The notes beneath the pieces were generated by a model that made no database searches, was not told the origin of the DNA, and worked only from the letters and a program-made list of their open reading frames with translations. Position numbers and translations under genes: made by a program. This document shows positions 26,959-37,289 of a stretch of 64,000 nucleotides of DNA, one piece after another (the stretch's first letter is position 1; each line of letters starts with the position of its first letter). This stretch comes from a virus, in the IMG/VR virus record IMGVR_UViG_3300022868_000009, positions 248,001-312,000 of that record; one strand, written 5' to 3'.

Positions 26959-28797
26959 TCATTTTGAGGGAAGTATATGAGATAAAATTCCGGTATTAAG
27001 CGTAGTTAGGTATAAATTTCCATCAACAGTAATAAGTTGTTTACTTTGACTTGCAGATATATTCATAGTTGCACTACCATCTATCAATTCTCCACCTTCT
27101 GTTTGAATAAGTATCTCTTTTCCAACAGCCGCTGAAAAAGGTATAATTGTTAGTTTTCTACCCTCAATCGCAATTTGTGCGGATAAAATAGTCATTGTAA
27201 CTGCTGTCGTTGAATTAATAAAAATGACATTATCTGTTGATAATACAGTATAACCACTTGTTGAACCAGATATTTTAGTCACATTAATATAATTGGCTTG
27301 TTTTGAATATAAATCACCATTTATATCTAATGTTCTACTTGAAAAATCACCATCTAATAAAGGTGAATTTGTTGTTGTATTATCAATCATTAATCTATTT
27401 GAAAAAGACACTAAACTATCTTTACCAACATCATAACCAATTATAATATTATCTTCAAATGTTAAACCAGTTGTCTCAGTTGAGAATGCACCGGAGCCAA
27501 TACTAACATTTCTGTTATATGTAGCGGCTTTTTGAGCATTATTGTTTCCAATAAAAACATTTCTTTGCCCACCTATAACATATCTACAACAATTATTACC
27601 AATAGCAACATTTTGTTTATCATCAGTTGTATCACCTATTACACCACCTGCTTCATGTCCTATAAAAGTATTTGATGAGCCTTCTTTTATTCCCATGCCA
27701 GACTTATAACCAAGTGTTGTGTTTTTTGTACCAGTGGTTAAACCAGAACTTGAATATTGTCCTATATGAAGCGACTCAGTTCCAAATAGTATATAATCTT
27801 TATTATATATTTTCGTACCATCAAATGTTAAATTACTTGAAGAACCTAAAACATCACCATCATTAAATTGTATTTCTGTATCAGAACCTGCCACTAAACT
27901 TGTATTAGCACTTAAAAAATTATTATTTGCTTGTGTTTCTGTATAAACATCAGCAATACTATATCCTGAAATTGTAGTCGGTGTTGATGTTATATCACTC
28001 CAACCAAGATTTCCATAAAATGTTGTAGCTGTTATTATTGTTGAATTTATTGTTGATGAACTTAAACTAATAAAAAATGCTTCACCATTACCTTTAACAT
28101 ATCCATTTATTGTTGTAGCACTAGATTGAAATGTTACAACATTATCAAAATCTGAACCACTACCAACTCTAAAGTCAACTGACCCTCTAGTCGAATCCGT
28201 TAATATTTCAGGTGTAGGTGTTGAATTATTATAAGCATTTTGTAGGTTTGTTATAGAACTGAGACTAACATATGTTTCTACCCAATCTTGGCTCGCTAAA
28301 GTTTCTCCACTAAATAAAAAATTAGAACCACTAATACTTAATGGTATTTGATCTAAATAAATTGTGCCACCAGATACCCATATATCTTTCCATTGTCTAC
28401 CAGTAGAACCTAATGAATATATACCATCAACGATAGGAACCAAATCACCAGTAATACCAGTAGAACCAGATAATGTTATATATCGATCATCAAGAACACC
28501 ATCTTCAAGTTGTACTTTTGTATAATATTCAACATAAATATTTTGTATTAATTCTTTTTTGATAGTATTTAATTTCTGTAATGCCTGTATTGCGATATCA
28601 GATGTTTCAAAATCTAAATTTAAATCAACATCATCTTCTTGTTTTATAATAACATAATTGTTTTTATAATAAAAATATGATAAATTTGGCGTGACATTAT
28701 ACTGAAAATTATCATATTTGTCGTATAATCTTATTCTATTGTCACTAGTATCTGGGATTTGTATGAAATTATCTAATTTATAATTAAAAGTAGCCAT
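26959..28797 (-). CDS. Tail fibre with collagen-free, head-repeat-like region (612 aa)
   Basis: A probable receptor-binding tail fibre. Residues 1-180 form an N-terminal attachment region, with [20 protein letters not shown], shared with the 400-residue protein at 29212. The middle has Ser/Thr/Gly-rich shaft repeats. Residues of about 360-470 carry successive [34 protein letters not shown] and NVSIGSGA units, spaced 15-25 residues apart. These resemble the trimeric head repeats of autotransporter adhesins and phage fibres. The C-terminal 130 residues form a further beta domain. A late-type motif lies 23 nt upstream. Confidence 0.8.
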   Translation of the reverse strand: MATFNYKLDNFIQIPDTSDNRIRLYDKYDNFQYNVTPNLSYFYYKNNYVIIKQEDDVDLNLDFETSDIAIQALQKLNTIKKELIQNIYVEYYTKVQLEDGVLDDRYITLSGSTGITGDLVPIVDGIYSLGSTGRQWKDIWVSGGTIYLDQIPLSISGSNFLFSGETLASQDWVETYVSLSSITNLQNAYNNSTPTPEILTDSTRGSVDFRVGSGSDFDNVVTFQSSATTINGYVKGNGEAFFISLSSSTINSTIITATTFYGNLGWSDITSTPTTISGYSIADVYTETQANNNFLSANTSLVAGSDTEIQFNDGDVLGSSSNLTFDGTKIYNKDYILFGTESLHIGQYSSSGLTTGTKNTTLGYKSGMGIKEGSSNTFIGHEAGGVIGDTTDDKQNVAIGNNCCRYVIGGQRNVFIGNNNAQKAATYNRNVSIGSGAFSTETTGLTFEDNIIIGYDVGKDSLVSFSNRLMIDNTTTNSPLLDGDFSSRTLDINGDLYSKQANYINVTKISGSTSGYTVLSTDNVIFINSTTAVTMTILSAQIAIEGRKLTIIPFSAAVGKEILIQTEGGELIDGSATMNISASQSKQLITVDGNLYLTTLNTGILSHILPSK

Positions 28798-28819
28798 GAA
28801 AAAGAATAATATTTTTAAC

Positions 28820-28830
28820 TATATATTAAT
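28820..28830 (-). promoter_or_regulatory. Late-type promoter motif (A/T variant)
   Basis: The minus strand reads ATTAATATATA, 23 nt before the ATG at 28797. It matches the TTTAATATATA motif at the other structural operons except for one base. Confidence 0.45.
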
Positions 28831-28924
28831 TAAAAATACCAAAAAACCTTGTTTTACATCAATTCTACATTAATCCTACATAATTTTTACATTTTTTCAT
28901 GAAAATCTATTTATATATAAGATT

Positions 28925-29230
28925 ATGAAAAAAATGAAAACAATCGTAATTCAAGAAGATTTACACACAAAACTCAAAAAATATTGTAAAGATAACAATA
29001 TTAAAATAAATGAATATGTAGAAAAAATAATTTTAGATCATTTACAATTCACATTAGAAAGTGAATCACAACTTCCATTAGTTTTAAAAAATTCTAAAAA
29101 TGAAATAGTAGAAACAATTATATGTTCTTCAATTTCTAGAGAATATCAAAAAAATATGCCAATAGAAATAACTTTAATTAGAAATGTTGGTGATGAGGGT
29201 CATATAGGAAATTATTCTATTAATCTATAA
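28925..29230 (+). CDS. Ribbon-helix-helix transcriptional regulator-like protein
   Basis: A 101-residue protein with an N-terminal ribbon-helix-helix: beta strand MKTIVIQED, helix LHTKLKKYCKDN, turn NIKIN, helix EYVEKIILDHL. This is the CopG/Arc arrangement for binding DNA as a dimer. The last 50 residues form an additional acidic beta region. It lies on the opposite strand between the two tail-fibre genes and overlaps the end of one by 19 bp. It may control local or fibre gene expression. Confidence 0.7.
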   Translation: MKKMKTIVIQEDLHTKLKKYCKDNNIKINEYVEKIILDHLQFTLESESQLPLVLKNSKNEIVETIICSSISREYQKNMPIEITLIRNVGDEGHIGNYSINL

Positions 29231-30414
29231 ATATATCTAAATGTTCCATCACCAGTATAATATGGTGTAATTATACAACCTGTAGAAGTATCTATTGATA
29301 TAACATCCCATTCATCCATTGTAGCATCATTAATTTGATAATTATGTGTCCATATAGCTGCATCAACGCCGTCACCTTTTAGAATTCTTAATTCACCTTC
29401 TTGTCTATTAGTACCATTAAGAATAATATAATCTACAATAATAGCATTCCAATTTGTATTTGTTGTTACTGTTGTGTTACCACTAGCATCTGAAATATTT
29501 GTAGTTGCATCATCACTATTAATTATAACTGCATTATCAGTAACATCAACATTTAAACCAGTACCACCAACAAATGTTAGAGTGTCACCTAAATCTACGA
29601 AATCAGTTCCAGTATCACCTGAAATAGTGAAACCACTGTTTACAAGAGAAGCATTTTCAATACTATTAGCATCTATACCAATTGTTAATGATTGAGTTGC
29701 CCAATTAATAACTGATTCAGTGATATTTAAACCATCACTAGCACTTATGGTAATACCTGAAAGATATCTACCTTCTAAACTAATATTAGGAACTGCAGTA
29801 TCATTTCTATATAATATTAAATTACCATCAACTATACTAAATGTACCACCTGTGACAAATATATCTTCAGTTGATGCACTTAAAAAATTTTCATTAACTT
29901 GTGTTTTAGTATAATAATTTGTTAATCCACTAATACTACCAGTAATTATTTCACTACCATTAAAATATAAATCATCACCAGAAACATATAGAGATAAACC
30001 ACTAATTGTTACTAAAGTTGAACATATATTAAACCATTGTTTAGTATATGATCCAAGTGAGTGTGTTGCATCTGTTAATGGAACTAAATCACCGTATATA
30101 TTACTAGAACCAGAAAGTGGTATATACTCATAAATACCAGGTTCTGATGTTCTATTTAAAAAGTATTTTTTAATAGTATTTAATTTTACCAAAGCACATT
30201 CAGATTCATTGTTATCAGCAAAATCTAATACATTATTATAATTTTTCTTATTTTCAACCAACATATATACAAATCTACTCTTTGCATAAAAAGATGTAAC
30301 GTAAGGATCTAGAGAAAATCTATGGACTCCCCTAATATCATATATTTGTATAGCAGTATCATTTATACTTGGTGTCTGTACAAAAGAATCACAAGAATAA
30401 TTATATGTTGACAT
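29212..30414 (-). CDS. Tail fibre paralogue (400 aa)
   Basis: It shares its N-terminal plan with the 612-residue fibre: MSTYNYSCDSFVQTP against [24 protein letters not shown] against LQKLNTIKK, and GDLVPLTDATHSLGSYTKQW against [20 protein letters not shown]. The rest is beta-rich and Ser/Thr/Asp-rich. The C-terminal 90 residues differ entirely from the longer protein, as expected if the receptor-binding tip has been exchanged. It is 5 bp downstream of the 590-codon tail gene, in the same operon. Confidence 0.75.
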   Translation of the reverse strand: MSTYNYSCDSFVQTPSINDTAIQIYDIRGVHRFSLDPYVTSFYAKSRFVYMLVENKKNYNNVLDFADNNESECALVKLNTIKKYFLNRTSEPGIYEYIPLSGSSNIYGDLVPLTDATHSLGSYTKQWFNICSTLVTISGLSLYVSGDDLYFNGSEIITGSISGLTNYYTKTQVNENFLSASTEDIFVTGGTFSIVDGNLILYRNDTAVPNISLEGRYLSGITISASDGLNITESVINWATQSLTIGIDANSIENASLVNSGFTISGDTGTDFVDLGDTLTFVGGTGLNVDVTDNAVIINSDDATTNISDASGNTTVTTNTNWNAIIVDYIILNGTNRQEGELRILKGDGVDAAIWTHNYQINDATMDEWDVISIDTSTGCIITPYYTGDGTFRYIYRLIE

Positions 30415-30418
30415 AATA

Positions 30419-32122
30419 TTATGTTATAATAGTTTTAGTAGTTGTACCTGTTAATTGTGAAAAGTTAACCACATTAAAATCAGCGACATAAGTTTGACCA
30501 CTCGATAATGGGAACACAACACCAGAAACATATACACTACTCACACCTAAACTAGGTTCGAATGTATCAGTAATACCAGAAACCATTTCAGTTATTAATT
30601 CAGATTCAGTATAACCAGATAATGTTGCACCAGTTGAACCTGATATAATAGGCACATCATATGAATCATAGAAATTAATAGTAGCCGCAGATAATTCATA
30701 AACCACTAATGATATTTCAGATGAATAACCTCTATTACCTACTGTATCATCAGCATAAAATTTAAATGGATATTCTCCAACATATTCTATCATTCCAGTG
30801 TCACCTGAAAATGTCACAGCTGATGTTGAACCAGAAATATATGAATTACTCTTACTAATAACACCATCAACGGCATCATAAATACCTTCTATATAATAAT
30901 CTTTTAATTCAGCACCAGTAATAAACGGATCACTTGGATAATATAAATACAATGTATTAGATACATCATATAAAGTAAATTCAGGAGCCGTAGAATCAAC
31001 TATTAAATCTTTAACATCTGTAACTCTATTATTTGCTATATCAGCGACAGAGAAAACTAGTTCATAATTACCATCCTGACTTATATAATCTATTTCCTCT
31101 AAAGAACCAACTCTTGTAATAGTAACACCTACATTATCAACAGATATCACACCATCTCTAGGAATAGTATTACCACTATCAGCATAATCATAAACAGATG
31201 AGATAAAGTAACTTCTAATATCGCCCTTACTTATAGTAGGATTTAATGGTAATGTATTAACACTATGTGAAATATAAGTTATTAATGGAACTTGTGAATC
31301 TATAATTGGATATGTTCCACCACTAGCAGGATTTGCTAAATATCTAGTACTTTGACTCTCCATAACCCAATTAATTCTACTATTAGCTTGGTAAGCATTA
31401 AACTCACTTAAAAAACTTAATTTAGCTTTATCATCATGTGTTGTTGTAACAATCAAATCACTACCATCTTGTTCTATTATATCAATTTCAGCATAAGTTA
31501 AAACTAATTGTGGTATATAATTTAAATCCAATATTTCTAATTGTGTAGATCCAGTATTACCAAACATATCATATATTTGATCTGATGATATAGAATTAAA
31601 GAATAAACCACTAAATGTTTGTGCTGCTGATAATACAGCAGAAATAGTGCAATCACCAACATTTGCAACCATAACTTCAACTTCAACAGCGTTATCATTT
31701 GGATTATATAAATAAACTTGTGGTATTCTGTGTTGTTCAGTACCAGTTAAAATCATAAAATTAGACATATATCTCTTAGTCAAAGCATCATCTTCAAAAT
31801 AATACTCCAAATAAGATTGTGTATCACAACATATAGATGTAACATTATTACAACAACTAGCCTGACTAACTGTAGAATCATAATTAACCTTAATCATAAG
31901 ATATGTAATATCTGTACCCAAAAATCCATACATTATTGGTTTATCAGCTTCACCAGATTCCAATTTCATTTTTGATACGAAAAATGTTTCATATGGTATA
32001 TTTAAATCACTTAAACTTAATTTACCCACAATATTAGGGCCTTCTGCAACTATCATACTACAGTCGTAATTAGTGATATATTTATTTGTTGATTGTAATA
32101 ATTGACTTGGCTTTATTTTCAT
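30419..32122 (-). CDS. Tail protein with Ig-like DUF5011-type domains (567 aa)
   Basis: I set the start at the ATG at 32122 (MKIKPSQLLQSTNKY). The longer frame, from 32191, would overlap the divergent gene at 32173 and add an unlikely hydrophobic prefix. A Cys-rich loop lies near residue 100 (CCNNVTSICCD). Two repeated beta domains, about residues 260-370 and 380-480, each include an IYDAVDG/VYDYADSG segment and a GEYPFKFYADDTVGN or GNYELVFSVADIANN segment. This is the pattern of DUF5011/bacterial Ig-like surface domains, which often bind surface glycans. The end is Ser/Thr/Gly-rich. Confidence 0.7.
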   Translation of the reverse strand: MKIKPSQLLQSTNKYITNYDCSMIVAEGPNIVGKLSLSDLNIPYETFFVSKMKLESGEADKPIMYGFLGTDITYLMIKVNYDSTVSQASCCNNVTSICCDTQSYLEYYFEDDALTKRYMSNFMILTGTEQHRIPQVYLYNPNDNAVEVEVMVANVGDCTISAVLSAAQTFSGLFFNSISSDQIYDMFGNTGSTQLEILDLNYIPQLVLTYAEIDIIEQDGSDLIVTTTHDDKAKLSFLSEFNAYQANSRINWVMESQSTRYLANPASGGTYPIIDSQVPLITYISHSVNTLPLNPTISKGDIRSYFISSVYDYADSGNTIPRDGVISVDNVGVTITRVGSLEEIDYISQDGNYELVFSVADIANNRVTDVKDLIVDSTAPEFTLYDVSNTLYLYYPSDPFITGAELKDYYIEGIYDAVDGVISKSNSYISGSTSAVTFSGDTGMIEYVGEYPFKFYADDTVGNRGYSSEISLVVYELSAATINFYDSYDVPIISGSTGATLSGYTESELITEMVSGITDTFEPSLGVSSVYVSGVVFPLSSGQTYVADFNVVNFSQLTGTTTKTIIT

Positions 32123-32143
32123 TTTCTGATATACTTTTTTTAA

Positions 32144-32153
32144 TATATATAAA
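32144..32153 (-). promoter_or_regulatory. Late-type promoter motif TTTATATATA
   Basis: The minus strand reads TTTATATATA, 22 nt before the ATG at 32122. It supports that start over the one at 32191, which would lie upstream of the motif. Confidence 0.45.
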
Positions 32154-32172
32154 AAAATCATACTGATTTTAA

Positions 32173-34554
32173 ATGCAAAACAATTTAACATATTTACTTA
32201 GTAAGAAGTATGATATGACTTTCTCAATGAATTGGGTTGGCACTCAACCAAACCTTTTTAATGTTGGTGATTCTCAAAAATTATCAACAAATGATACAAC
32301 GACGGGAATCAAAAATTTTACATCTTATGACATTTCTACAGAAGAAGAAACTACAAATAGTTATCTAAAAATATTATTTAAATATAAAAATAGTCCTGAA
32401 AATTGTGAAAATTGGAGCGATTTAATACCAATTGAAAATATCACAGGTTTAACATTAAATTCTTCATATACATTTGATATAGAATTACAAGTTTTTAGAG
32501 TTGATGATAGTATAACAGGAAATATACCATCTGATATTTATCTTAACTATGTTAAATTATATGGTGATTATGAATATACAGTTACAGATAGTTTAGCTCT
32601 ACTTTTACCAGGTGAAGAAACAATATTAGAACCTATAGAAACTTATAAAGTATTTGATTTAGAAGATTATCAAATAAACGCAAGAAACCTTAAACTAGGT
32701 GGGTATGAAATAAAATATAGATTTACACAAAATAATGGAAGATCATATACAGAATGGGAAAATTTAACAACAGAAAATTTAAAAACATTAAGATTAGATG
32801 AATTAAGATTTGCTAATGTACAATATTTAATTAAAAATATTGGTACAGACACATTTATAATCAATGATATTACGTTAATAGGAGATTTTCAAAATGTGTC
32901 TGCTGATTATATAAAAGTAAACAGATATGGATTAAGAGAAGATTGTATAACATTTTTTCAAAATACAACCGTAGGTATTAATGCATTTAATAAAAATGCA
33001 TTAACAAACGGATTAAGTTGTTATCAAAATCCATTAACCGATCTAGAAAATAAAGATAAATCTGGGTTTTGGAATCCTTATGACTTTGATAAAATAGTAG
33101 GATTAGCTAATCTATTTGGGGGACATGTTTCAGATATTGCTGGATGGACTTCAACTTATTGTTTAGCTGATCCAGACGGAAACGGTATAGATAAATATTT
33201 ACATGAACATCAACTTAAAAATATAATTGATATGCAAGATGTAAAAATAATAATTCCAGAAAATAAATTTCCAAACGAAACTATCAAAATAAATATATTT
33301 AACTTAGATCTTTTTGATACATTTGAAGTTCATATTATGAAAGACCCATTCAAAGAAGCTTTTGGAATAACAAAAAGACCAGGTGAAGATGATATAGTGT
33401 ACATATGCGAATCAAATCGATTATTTAGAGTTAAACATGCTCAAGCATTTAGAGAAGTTATGAATGCATCAACTTATTATAAAGTTATTCTAGAAAAATA
33501 TGAAGATAGAAAAAATATTCAATTTATTGATGAAGATGCAAAAGATTTAATCGATGAATTAACTAAAAATACTTCTATAGATGAAATACTTGGTATTGAA
33601 AATGAACAAGATGAAGATAAAATCTCAAATAAAGAACAAACATATACATTATCATTTGATAAAATAAGAGCAGAAATACACAAAGACGTACTATTTGAAA
33701 ATTATAATATAAATCAAGATAATACAACAATTTCAAAATCTCAATATGATTTCAAAGATGTAATTGGTAATACTGCTGTAGATTATTTAAAAACAGACCC
33801 TACATTAGGAAAAGGTAATAATAGGTCTTTTATTACTTGGTTTAATTTTAATTATAAATATACATCAGAAAATTATTTATCTAATGAAGTATTTGATGCA
33901 TATACACCAACTAAAAATGCAGTATTTCCTCTATTATATAATTATGATACTACTGAAAAATTAGGTTATAGATACTGGTTAGAATATGATAAATTAATAT
34001 TTCAAATAAATGAAAAATATTTCAGTTTAGAATATAATTTTATGACTGGTATATGGTACGGTATAATAATAAACCTAAACCAAAAACAAGGATCAATATC
34101 ACTGGATATTTATAAAAGAAGTTATGATATTGAAATTACAATGTTTAATAAAGACTACGAAAAAATCACAATGACAACAGAAGATACAATAGAAAACAGT
34201 CACGAACAATATAATACAGGTTATACATATACTGATGCAATTGCTGATGGTTATGAACCTGTTAAAAATATCCAGAATATATATTCTGTTACAGATGATA
34301 ACTTGACAAATGTTAGTAGTATAACATATGAAAATATTGAACCTTCAGAATTCTCACATGATCAATCTATTAAAATTATAGGTTCAGATATACAATATAC
34401 AAACTTAAGGTTATTCAATGACGTTATTAAAGAAGAAAGCCAAGAAAATTTATTAAAACAATTTATTATCAAAGATGCACAATATTTAATTTTATCAGAC
34501 AACTCATCAAAACAAGTCATAACAACAAATTATTGGAACAAAAATTTTAAATAA
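32173..34554 (+). CDS. Probable virion protein (793 aa)
   Basis: The only large structural-type gene on the plus strand. It starts MQNNLTYLLSKKYDMTF; the second Met (32215, MTFSMNW) is an alternative start. The N-terminal 250 residues are beta-rich with repeated elements (YLKILFKYKNSPENCENWSD and GYEIKYRFTQNNGRSYTEW). They look like two copies of a fibronectin- or lectin-like fold. A central region has DPDGNGIDKYLHEHQLKN, then an acidic helical region near 450-520, then a C-terminal beta domain. It ends in a strong bidirectional terminator. Baseplate or tail attachment is likely but not shown. Confidence 0.55.
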   Translation: MQNNLTYLLSKKYDMTFSMNWVGTQPNLFNVGDSQKLSTNDTTTGIKNFTSYDISTEEETTNSYLKILFKYKNSPENCENWSDLIPIENITGLTLNSSYTFDIELQVFRVDDSITGNIPSDIYLNYVKLYGDYEYTVTDSLALLLPGEETILEPIETYKVFDLEDYQINARNLKLGGYEIKYRFTQNNGRSYTEWENLTTENLKTLRLDELRFANVQYLIKNIGTDTFIINDITLIGDFQNVSADYIKVNRYGLREDCITFFQNTTVGINAFNKNALTNGLSCYQNPLTDLENKDKSGFWNPYDFDKIVGLANLFGGHVSDIAGWTSTYCLADPDGNGIDKYLHEHQLKNIIDMQDVKIIIPENKFPNETIKINIFNLDLFDTFEVHIMKDPFKEAFGITKRPGEDDIVYICESNRLFRVKHAQAFREVMNASTYYKVILEKYEDRKNIQFIDEDAKDLIDELTKNTSIDEILGIENEQDEDKISNKEQTYTLSFDKIRAEIHKDVLFENYNINQDNTTISKSQYDFKDVIGNTAVDYLKTDPTLGKGNNRSFITWFNFNYKYTSENYLSNEVFDAYTPTKNAVFPLLYNYDTTEKLGYRYWLEYDKLIFQINEKYFSLEYNFMTGIWYGIIINLNQKQGSISLDIYKRSYDIEITMFNKDYEKITMTTEDTIENSHEQYNTGYTYTDAIADGYEPVKNIQNIYSVTDDNLTNVSSITYENIEPSEFSHDQSIKIIGSDIQYTNLRLFNDVIKEESQENLLKQFIIKDAQYLILSDNSSKQVITTNYWNKNFK

Positions 34555-34587
34555 TGAAATTCCTCAAATAGAAATAACCCAAAAAAA

Positions 34588-34605
34588 AGAGCGCCGAAGC
34601 ACTCT
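34588..34605. terminator. Bidirectional terminator with UUCG loop on the minus transcript
   Basis: A 7-bp stem AGAGCGC/GCACTCT closes a 4-nt loop. In the minus transcript the stem is AGAGUGC/GCGCUCU with the stable UUCG tetraloop and one G-U pair. Runs of 8 A and 7 T flank it. It serves the convergent genes ending at 34554 (+) and 34610 (-). Confidence 0.85.
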
Positions 34606-34609
34606 TTTT

Positions 34610-35485
34610 TTATTTTAATGTTATCAAATTTAAAGGATCCAGTGTCTTATCATTATAATATATTTCATAATGTAAATGAGATCCAGTTGATAAACCAGTA
34701 CTACCAACATAAGCTATAACATCATCAACATCTACTGTATCACCTAATTCAACGTTAAAATTAGATAAATGAGCGTATAATGTTTTATAACCATTTTGAT
34801 GATTAATAACTAATCTGTTGCCATATCCGATTCTAGAATATATTTTCATAGTCACAATACCTTTACCAGGTGAATATATATCTGCACCATATTCTGTGTC
34901 TAAATCTATACCATCATGGAAATCTATTTTTTTAGTTATAGGATGTTTCCTATAACCATATCCTGATGTTATCCGATTAAGATCAATTGTTGATATTGGA
35001 GAACGATATGGTATATATTCCAATTCATTAACATAATCTGAAAGTTCGTTATATGACTCTTTTTGAATTTTGAGTCTAGTTTCAAATTTATCAACATTCA
35101 AATATGAATCTTTTATAAAAGATTCTAAATCTTCGTCAAATAAAAAGATATTTTTATATCTTTCAACACCACCAAATCCACCATTTCTATCATATGGTAT
35201 TTCATTAACTCCAAGTACATTTCTAAACATTGAATCGTTTTTTTCAAAATCCATTAATGCTGTTTTTAAAAGTGTAACTTTGTTGTTAATTTTTTGGTAG
35301 GTGTTTGTTAGGGCTTTTTTATCATTTTTTAGTTCAATATTTTCTCTACTTTTATCAATAGAAATAATATTAACTGTTAAAAACAATAATAATAAAAGTA
35401 AAACCCAATTTTTTTTGAAAAAGATTTTTTTCTTTTCATTTTTCATCTTTAATTTTTGTTTTTTAAGACTTGTAACCCCAACCAT
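34610..35485 (-). CDS. Membrane-anchored M23-family peptidoglycan endopeptidase
   Basis: A 291-residue protein. A basic N-terminus and a single membrane helix (WVLLLLLLFLTVNIISI, about residues 28-44) are followed by a helical stalk (about 45-165) and a C-terminal LytM/M23 domain. The domain shows SGYGYRKHPITKK, the zinc ligands of FHDGIDLD (HxxxD), and HLHYEIY. M23 enzymes cut peptide cross-links in the cell wall. The stalk-plus-M23 layout resembles cellular envelope enzymes, so host origin is possible. It may help lysis or wall penetration. A shorter start at the MKNEKKKIF Met is also possible. Confidence 0.85.
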   Translation of the reverse strand: MVGVTSLKKQKLKMKNEKKKIFFKKNWVLLLLLLFLTVNIISIDKSRENIELKNDKKALTNTYQKINNKVTLLKTALMDFEKNDSMFRNVLGVNEIPYDRNGGFGGVERYKNIFLFDEDLESFIKDSYLNVDKFETRLKIQKESYNELSDYVNELEYIPYRSPISTIDLNRITSGYGYRKHPITKKIDFHDGIDLDTEYGADIYSPGKGIVTMKIYSRIGYGNRLVINHQNGYKTLYAHLSNFNVELGDTVDVDDVIAYVGSTGLSTGSHLHYEIYYNDKTLDPLNLITLK

Positions 35486-35716
35486 TTTAGTGTAATATTA
35501 CTAAAGTAGTATCAATATTCAATTTTAATTTAAAATCTTCCAAAGTCATATAAAATGAAAGATTACAGTCTAGTAACGATTTATATATAAAAATAAATTA
35601 CTCAAAAAATTCTAAAAACACGAATTAATTATAATTAGATTTATTTATTTAGTTTGAAAAAATTTTTTGGCATGAAAATTGTATTATATTAAATATAAAA
35701 ACTTAAAAAATATATT

Positions 35717-36781
35717 ATGAAAACACTACTTTTAACAATTTTACTCGCAATTACAACATTATTCTCATATTCACAAATAGATGAATATGATGATGTTTAT
35801 TATTCTCCTCTAAAAGAGAAAGATACTATATATATAGTGGATACTATATACACAGACACAACAGTTGAAAAAAACACACACGTAACGAATAACTATTATG
35901 ATGATAATGATTATGAAGATTATTATTACACAAAAAGAATCCAAAGATTTCATAGATATTATAATTATGATTACTATTCAACGTATTATTCAGATTACTA
36001 TTTTTTATTTGATATAGGTGGTGTTGATTTTTACTTTACAAATTATTATTATCCATATTATTACGGACATTATTATAGACCATATCATTATCATTATTAT
36101 AGACCATATTATTATTCATACTACAATAATTATCACTACTGGGGATATAATCATTATTATTATAATTATAATGGATGGAATAATGGACATAACTATGGAT
36201 ATCATAATAATGAACAATATACCAACAACAATAATATTTATTATGGACACAGAAATAATTCAATTACAAATGGATCTAGAGGAAATAACAATAGAACAGA
36301 TAATGTTGCAGTTTCAACTAATACAAAAAACCCAACTAGTAACCCTACATCTTATAGTCACAAACAAGACCAGTCACACACACCTGTTGCAACTAATACT
36401 TTAGAAAATAAAAAACCTTATACAAGACCTTCAAATTATAGTAAAGATAAAAGTCCATATACAGAATTATTAAATGGTTCAGAAAATAAAAAACCATATA
36501 ATAAACCTAATTTTAGACCTAACAATACAAAGAAACCTACTAACACATACACTAAACCTAACAATAAACCAACTTATAAACCAACTTATAAACCATCTAG
36601 TTCAAGATCAAGTTATTCTAAACCTAGTAGAAGTTCATCAAATTATTCTAGACCAAGTTCAAAATCAAGTTACTCTAGACCTAGTTCTAGTAGAAGTTCA
36701 TCAAGTTACTCTAGACCTAGTTCTAGTAGAAGTTCATCAAGTTCATCAAGACCATCTAGTAGAAGTGGTGGGCGAAGATAA
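35717..36781 (+). CDS. Secreted low-complexity Tyr- and Ser/Arg-rich protein (354 aa)
   Basis: A clear signal peptide, MKTLLLTILLAITTLFSYS, is followed by three compositional zones. Acidic residues and Thr occupy about 20-75. Tyr, His and Asn dominate about 80-180 (repeats such as YYRPYHYHYY). A Lys/Pro/Asn/Thr linker is followed by Ser-Arg-Pro-Tyr repeats from about 295 to the end (SSRSSYSKPS, SYSRPSSSRSS). The DNA repeats with it. The product should be exported and intrinsically disordered. The style resembles Bacteroidota host proteins more than virion proteins. A hairpin terminator follows. The role is unknown. Confidence 0.65.
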   Translation: MKTLLLTILLAITTLFSYSQIDEYDDVYYSPLKEKDTIYIVDTIYTDTTVEKNTHVTNNYYDDNDYEDYYYTKRIQRFHRYYNYDYYSTYYSDYYFLFDIGGVDFYFTNYYYPYYYGHYYRPYHYHYYRPYYYSYYNNYHYWGYNHYYYNYNGWNNGHNYGYHNNEQYTNNNNIYYGHRNNSITNGSRGNNNRTDNVAVSTNTKNPTSNPTSYSHKQDQSHTPVATNTLENKKPYTRPSNYSKDKSPYTELLNGSENKKPYNKPNFRPNNTKKPTNTYTKPNNKPTYKPTYKPSSSRSSYSKPSRSSSNYSRPSSKSSYSRPSSSRSSSSYSRPSSSRSSSSSSRPSSRSGGRR

Positions 36782-36794
36782 TCGTTCATAAAAA

Positions 36795-36819
36795 AACCTC
36801 TCGATTGAGAGGTTTTTTT
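36795..36819. terminator. Hairpin terminator
   Basis: An 8-bp perfect stem AACCTCTC/GAGAGGTT with loop GATT is followed by a T run on the plus strand and preceded by an A run. It ends the secreted-protein gene (+) and also faces the baseplate operon ending at 36826 (-). Confidence 0.85.
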
Positions 36820-36825
36820 ATGCGA

Positions 36826-37218
36826 CTATTTATATAATAACCGTATTAAATCTTGTGTAATTATTTTAATCAATTTTTGATCACCAACTTGAACATCTGG
36901 TATATTCTTAAGAATAGAAAAATTGTCATTTCCCTCAATAACTAAATTTTCAATGTGTTGGTACATTTCTAAATCTTTTTTATAATATTCTTTAAGAGAT
37001 TCTACAAATTTCTGACAATTAAATCCAACTCTATTATTATATTTTATCATTTGTAAATCTTCACCTTCATTACTATCTTTTTCAATAATAAAATACCATA
37101 ATTTTTTCTTAGAAACTTTTATATTTTCTAATACATTATAAGCTTTACTAGCTTGAACATTTTTTGGAAATGTAGCTACTTTACCATAAAAATTTACATC
37201 ACTTGTATTACCTGTCAT
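36826..37218 (-). CDS. Unknown protein after baseplate operon (130 aa)
   Basis: It starts MTGNTSDVNFYGKVATFPKN and is alpha/beta with a basic core (KVSKKKLWYFIIEKD) and a helical end. No motif was recognised. It lies 71 bp downstream of the 84-residue gene on the same strand and ends against the terminator at 36795-36819. An AT-rich stretch with ATATATAA before its start might be its own late promoter. A small baseplate accessory role is possible. Confidence 0.5.
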   Translation of the reverse strand: MTGNTSDVNFYGKVATFPKNVQASKAYNVLENIKVSKKKLWYFIIEKDSNEGEDLQMIKYNNRVGFNCQKFVESLKEYYKKDLEMYQHIENLVIEGNDNFSILKNIPDVQVGDQKLIKIITQDLIRLLYK

Positions 37219-37289
37219 ATTTTATATTAAGATTTTAAGATTTTAATTATATATCTTCTTATAGAAGTCTAAAAAAGTCAAAAATTTTA

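Noticed and set aside
32123-32191. Extended N-terminus of the Ig-domain tail protein
   Set aside because: It would overlap the divergent gene at 32173, and the late-type promoter motif lies between the two possible starts, favouring 32122.
36018-36404. Long plus-strand and minus-strand frames over the Tyr/His-rich gene
   Set aside because: They are low-complexity shadows (Ile/Met or Asn/Tyr runs) of the repeated DNA in 35717-36781, with no leader or neighbour of their own.
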